Shown: one piece after another, positions 33,626 through 36,613 of the stretch
How positions within the stretch are numbered: position 1 is the first letter of the stretch
Layout: each line of letters begins with the position of its first letter
DNA from: Gnetum montanum
Taxonomy: Eukaryota; Streptophyta; Gnetopsida; Gnetales; Gnetaceae
Direction of reading: 5' to 3'
DNA length: 36,613 nt
Assembly: GCA_015680685.1 (NCBI GenBank)
Contig: MNCI01001884.1
Coordinates: 128,381 to 164,993 of the forward strand
The notes under the pieces: model-generated
Databases searched by the model: none
Told to the model about the DNA's origin: nothing
The model's input: only the letters and a program-made list of their open reading frames with translations
Program-made: the position numbers and the translations under genes

Positions 33626-35398
33626 AAGACCACGTTCTCAAAAAGAGCGTTCTCAGAGAGAGAGCACCAAGTAAGGGCGTCCTCAAGGAAAATGCTCTTG
33701 TAGAGAGCGCTCTCAGTGAGAATGCTCTCGGGGAGGGCGCTCTCAGCGAGAATGCTCTAGCAAAGGCTGCTCTCCATGAGAATGCTCTCAACGAGCGTGC
33801 TCTCGAGGAGAAAATTCTCACGTGCGTAACCCAAGGCACTCTCAAAGAGGGTGCACTCAGCGAGAACGCTCTCAGGAACACCCCTCTAACCGAGGGTGCT
33901 CTTTGAGAGAACACTCTTAGGGAGAACACTCTCATGAGCATAGCATAAGGCGCTCTTAGGGAGGGTGATCTCAAGGAGAACACTCTTAGGGAGGCTGCTC
34001 TAACAGAGGGCGCTCTCGCAGAGAACGATCTCGTAAAGGGTAGTCTTAAGGAGGACACTATTGGAGAGGGCATCCTCAGTGAGCCCGTTCTCAGGGAGGG
34101 CACTCTCATGGAGGGTGCACTCCGAGAGAACGCTCTCAATGAGGGCGCTCTTTGAGAGAACGCTCTCAACGAGGGCGCTCTCCAAGAGACCACTCTCACG
34201 TGCATAGCGCAAGGTGTACTTAGGGAGAACACTCCCACGGAGGGAGCTCTCTGGGAGGGTGCTCTAACAAAGGATGCTCTCCAAGACAATGCTCTAGAGG
34301 AGAACACTCTCATGTGTGTAGCGCAAGGCATTCTCAGGGAGAACGCTTGGAGGGAGGCCACTCTCTAGGAAGGCGCTCTCAATGAGAACACTCTCACGTG
34401 CGTTGCGCAAGGTTCTCTCATGAAGGGCGCTCTCAAGAAGAACGCTTTCCAAAAAGCCACTCTAACGAAGGGCACTCTCAAGGAGAACGCTCTCACAGAG
34501 CACGCTCTTAAGGAGGGCATCCTGAGGGAGACCCTTCTCTCAGAGGGCACTCTTGGGAAGGGCACACTCTGAGAGAATGCTCTCAACGAAGGCACTCTCA
34601 AGGAGAACACTCCCAGATGCGTAGCGCAAGGCACTATCAGGGAAAATGCTATGAGGGAGGCTGCTCTCAGGGAGAGCGCTCTCTGGGAGCGCACCCTCCG
34701 AGATGGTGCTCTCAATGAGAACACTCTCACGTGCGTAGCGGAAGGTGCTCTCGGGGAGGACGCTCTCAAGGAGAACATTCTCATGGAGCACACTCTTAAG
34801 GAGGATGCTCTCAAGGAGGGTGTCCTCAGGGAGACCGTTCTCAAGGAGGGCACTCTCCAAGAGAACGCTCTCAATGAGGGCACTTTTGAGGAGAAGACTC
34901 TCATGTGCGTAGCACAATGCGCTCTCAGGGAGGGCGCTCAAAAGGAGAACGCTCCCACGTGCGTAGTGTAAGGTGCTCTCGGGGAGAATGCTGTCAACGA
35001 GAACGCTCTCCATAGAGTGCGCTCCCACAGAGAGCATGCTCACGTTCAGCATGCTTAAGGAGGGTGCTCTCACAGAGAACACTCTCAAGGAGGGCATTCT
35101 CAAGGAGAACGCTTTCAGGGAGGCCACTCCCAGGAAGAGTGTTGTCCAACAGAATGCTCTCAACGAGGGCTGTCTCATTGAGAACACTCTCAAATGTGCA
35201 ACGCAAGGCTCTCTCAGGGAGGACACTCCAACAGAGAACACCATCATGTGCGCAGCAAGAGGCACTCCCACGGAGAGTGCTCTCGCAAGCGCTGCATGAG
35301 GCGCTCTCGTGAGAGCACGCTCTTGCTAGCGCAGCTATGCGAGGCGCTCTTGTGAGAGTGCTCTTACGAGAGCACTGTGCGATGCTCCCAGGAAGAAC
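33626..35398. repeat. 15-bp tandem repeat array A6
   Basis: About 1.8 kb of 15-bp monomers with many punctuating variants of the CACGTGCGTAGCGCAAGG type (near 34197, 34395, 34730, 34905, 34956). Minus-strand ORFs of 246 and 243 codons here read as SLRAF-type five-residue repeats and are artefacts. A palindrome cluster at about 35283-35385 lies just downstream of P9. Confidence 0.88.
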
Positions 35399-35475
35399 AC
35401 TACCTCTCCCCATATATGCTTATTGGGCCAGTTTCAGCCATACCATCTTGCATCCTTATAAATTTCATCACGAAG
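35399..35475 (-). promoter_or_regulatory. Degenerate Pol I promoter-like copy P9 (type 2)
   Basis: Minus-strand core CATATATGGGGAGAGG: the A expected at the start site (35411) is G. The GGTGCGGGA block is eroded to GATGCAAGA. The TTTATAAGGA box is also changed by one base. It probably descends from the same source as P8 and may be inactive. Confidence 0.6.
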
Positions 35476-36182
35476 ACCGTGTTCTCAAAAATAGTGTCCT
35501 CAGAGAGAGAGCACCAAGTAAAGGCGTCCTCAAAGAAAATGCTCTCTTAGAGGGCGCTCTCAGCGAGAACGCTCTCAAGGAGGGTGTTCTCAGCCAGAAC
35601 TCTCTCGAGGAGGGCACTCTCCATGAGAATGCTCTCAACGAGCATGCTCTGGAGGAGAACATTCTCATGTGCGTAATGCAAGGTGCTCTCAGAGAGGGTG
35701 CACTCAGCGAGAACATCTCAAGAACACCGCTCTAATGGAGGGCACTCTTCAAGAGAACGCTCTCAACGAGGGCGCTCTCGAGAAGAACACTCTCATGAGC
35801 GTAACACAAGGAGAACGCTCTTAGGGAGGGTGATCTCAAGGAGAACGCTCTCAGGGAGGCTGCTCTAATAGAGGGCGGTCTCGTGGAGTGCAGTCTTAAG
35901 AAGGACGCTATTGGATAGGGCATCCTCAGCGAGCCCGTTCTTAGGGAGGGCACTCTCATGGAGGGCATGCTCCGAGAGAATGCTCTCAACGTGGGCGCTC
36001 TCCAGGAGAACGCTCTCAATGAGGACGCTCTCCACGAGAATGCTCTCACGTGCGTAGTGCAAGATGTACTTAGGGAGAATGCTCCCACGAAGGGTGCTCT
36101 CAACGAGAACACTCTCACGTGCGTACCAGGAAGGCACTCTCAAGGAGAACGCTCTCAGGGAGCACGCTCTCGGGGAGGATGT
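35476..36182. repeat. 15-bp tandem repeat array A7
   Basis: Same 15-bp consensus, homologous to the start of A6 (33626 onwards) by the 1.85-kb duplication. Ends where 29-bp-type sequence begins. Confidence 0.85.
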
Positions 36183-36210
36183 CCGTTTGGCCAGCACTTG
36201 GACTCGTGAG
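36183..36210. repeat. Isolated 29-bp monomer remnant
   Basis: CCGTTTGGCCAGCACTTGG followed by ACTCGTGAG matches the 29-bp consensus with a few changes. It lies between 15-bp sequence and a palindromic segment, about 60 bp before the main array. Confidence 0.65.
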
Positions 36211-36271
36211 AGCGCTCGTGCCATCGTAGCTAAGCGAGTTGCTCCCATGGAGAGCACTCTCACAAGAGCAC
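36211..36271. repeat. Third copy of the promoter-proximal palindrome segment, without promoter
   Basis: The CGTAGCTAAGCGAG and GAGCACTCTCACAAGAGCAC blocks resemble the sequence just downstream of P8 and P9 (CGCAGCTATGCGAG). Where the promoter would be expected, the 29-bp array begins. Confidence 0.5.
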
Positions 36272-36613
36272 CATGGTCACGAGCGACCGTTGGGCCAACC
36301 CTTGATCACGAGGGACCATTGGGCCAACCCTTGGTCACGAGGGACCGTTTGCCCAATAGTTGGTCACAAGGGACTGTTGGGCCAACCCTTGGTCACGAGG
36401 GATCGTTGGGCCAACCCTTGGCCACGAGGCACCATTTGGCAAACACTTGGTCACGAGGGACTGTTGGGCCAACACTTAGTCACGAGGGACCGTTGGTTCA
36501 ACGCTTGGTCACGAGGGACCGTTTGGCCAACACTTGGTCACGAGGGACCGTTTGGCCAACACTTGGTCACGAGGGACCGTTTGGCGAACACTTGGTCACG
36601 AGGGACCGTTGGG
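36272..36613. repeat. 29-bp tandem repeat array (open at the window end)
   Basis: Eleven full monomers and one partial, each 29 bp, of the form TTGGTCACGAGGGACCGTTTGGCCAACAC, with GTTGGG and GTTTGG variants. There are no spacers between them, so this is a satellite-like subrepeat. The GGTCACGAGGGACC part also forms the upstream edge of the promoters. The array continues beyond the window. Confidence 0.93.

Larger units (their letters stand above)
33173..36250. repeat. Tandem duplication of about 1.85 kb including P8 and P9
   Basis: Segments near 33173-34400 and 35025-36250 align with an offset of about 1850 bp: the GAGAGC.TGCTCACGTT block, the palindrome cluster, the promoter, the GAGAGAGAGCACCAAGTAA block and the TGTACTTAGGGAGAA block recur in the same order. 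It is independent of the superunit duplication. Confidence 0.75.

Noticed and set aside
33621-34361. ORF of 246 codons (-) rich in SLRAF-type repeats; also 34540-35271
   Set aside because: Same repeat artefact on the opposite strand; no domain, signal or codon pattern beyond the 15-bp unit.
36272-36613. Possible CRISPR-like array of 29-bp repeats
   Set aside because: Repeats are directly adjacent with no spacers, and the context is eukaryotic rDNA.
981-36613. Linked 5S rRNA gene in the spacer, as in some plants
   Set aside because: No 5S start or internal control motifs were seen on either strand; the GGGTGCGGGA of the promoters only superficially resembles the 5S start.

Overview
The window lies inside a plant 45S ribosomal DNA unit, with the gene on the minus strand. 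Bases 1-980 are the 5' part of an 18S rRNA gene, starting with the canonical TACCTGGTTGATCCTGCCAG read leftwards from 980. Everything to the right is 5' external transcribed spacer and intergenic spacer (IGS): at least 35.6 kb, without reaching the neighbouring 28S gene. I find no credible protein gene, tRNA, 5S rRNA gene or transposon. The 18S has land-plant features, and from memory it looks more like a seed-free plant (lycophyte or fern type) than an angiosperm; I place it no more precisely.

Layout, left to right (transcription runs right to left): 18S (1-980); a unique 374-bp 5' ETS (981-1354); then two homologous superunits in tandem. Each superunit has the order: L monomer (about 528 bp), array of about 608-bp monomers, second L monomer, second 608-bp array, then three RNA polymerase I promoter cassettes separated by arrays of a 15-bp repeat. 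Superunit 1 is 1355-13796 (7 and 4 full 608-bp monomers). Superunit 2 is about 13793-31400 (15 and 5). Their length differences are close to whole numbers of monomers, as unequal crossing over predicts. From 31406 to 36271 there are more 15-bp arrays with three promoters of a second type, one of them inverted. From 36272 to the window end there is a 29-bp tandem repeat.

Nine copies of a plant Pol I promoter-like core (TATATAGGG, one with a mutated start base) are present. Eight point towards 18S; one, at 33069, points the other way and converges with the copy at 33564. If the nearest one (about 9485) is the gene promoter, the 5' ETS is about 8.5 kb and made almost wholly of 608-bp repeats. 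The others would be spacer promoters.

The 18S copy carries many C-to-T/G-to-A differences at normally conserved CpG sites, two of them in the universally conserved 530 loop. This suggests a methylated, silent, decaying unit, or else base-calling error. All long ORFs in the spacer are by-products of repeat structure: the 15-bp unit equals five codons, so any frame without a stop stays open and encodes five-residue periodic polypeptides.
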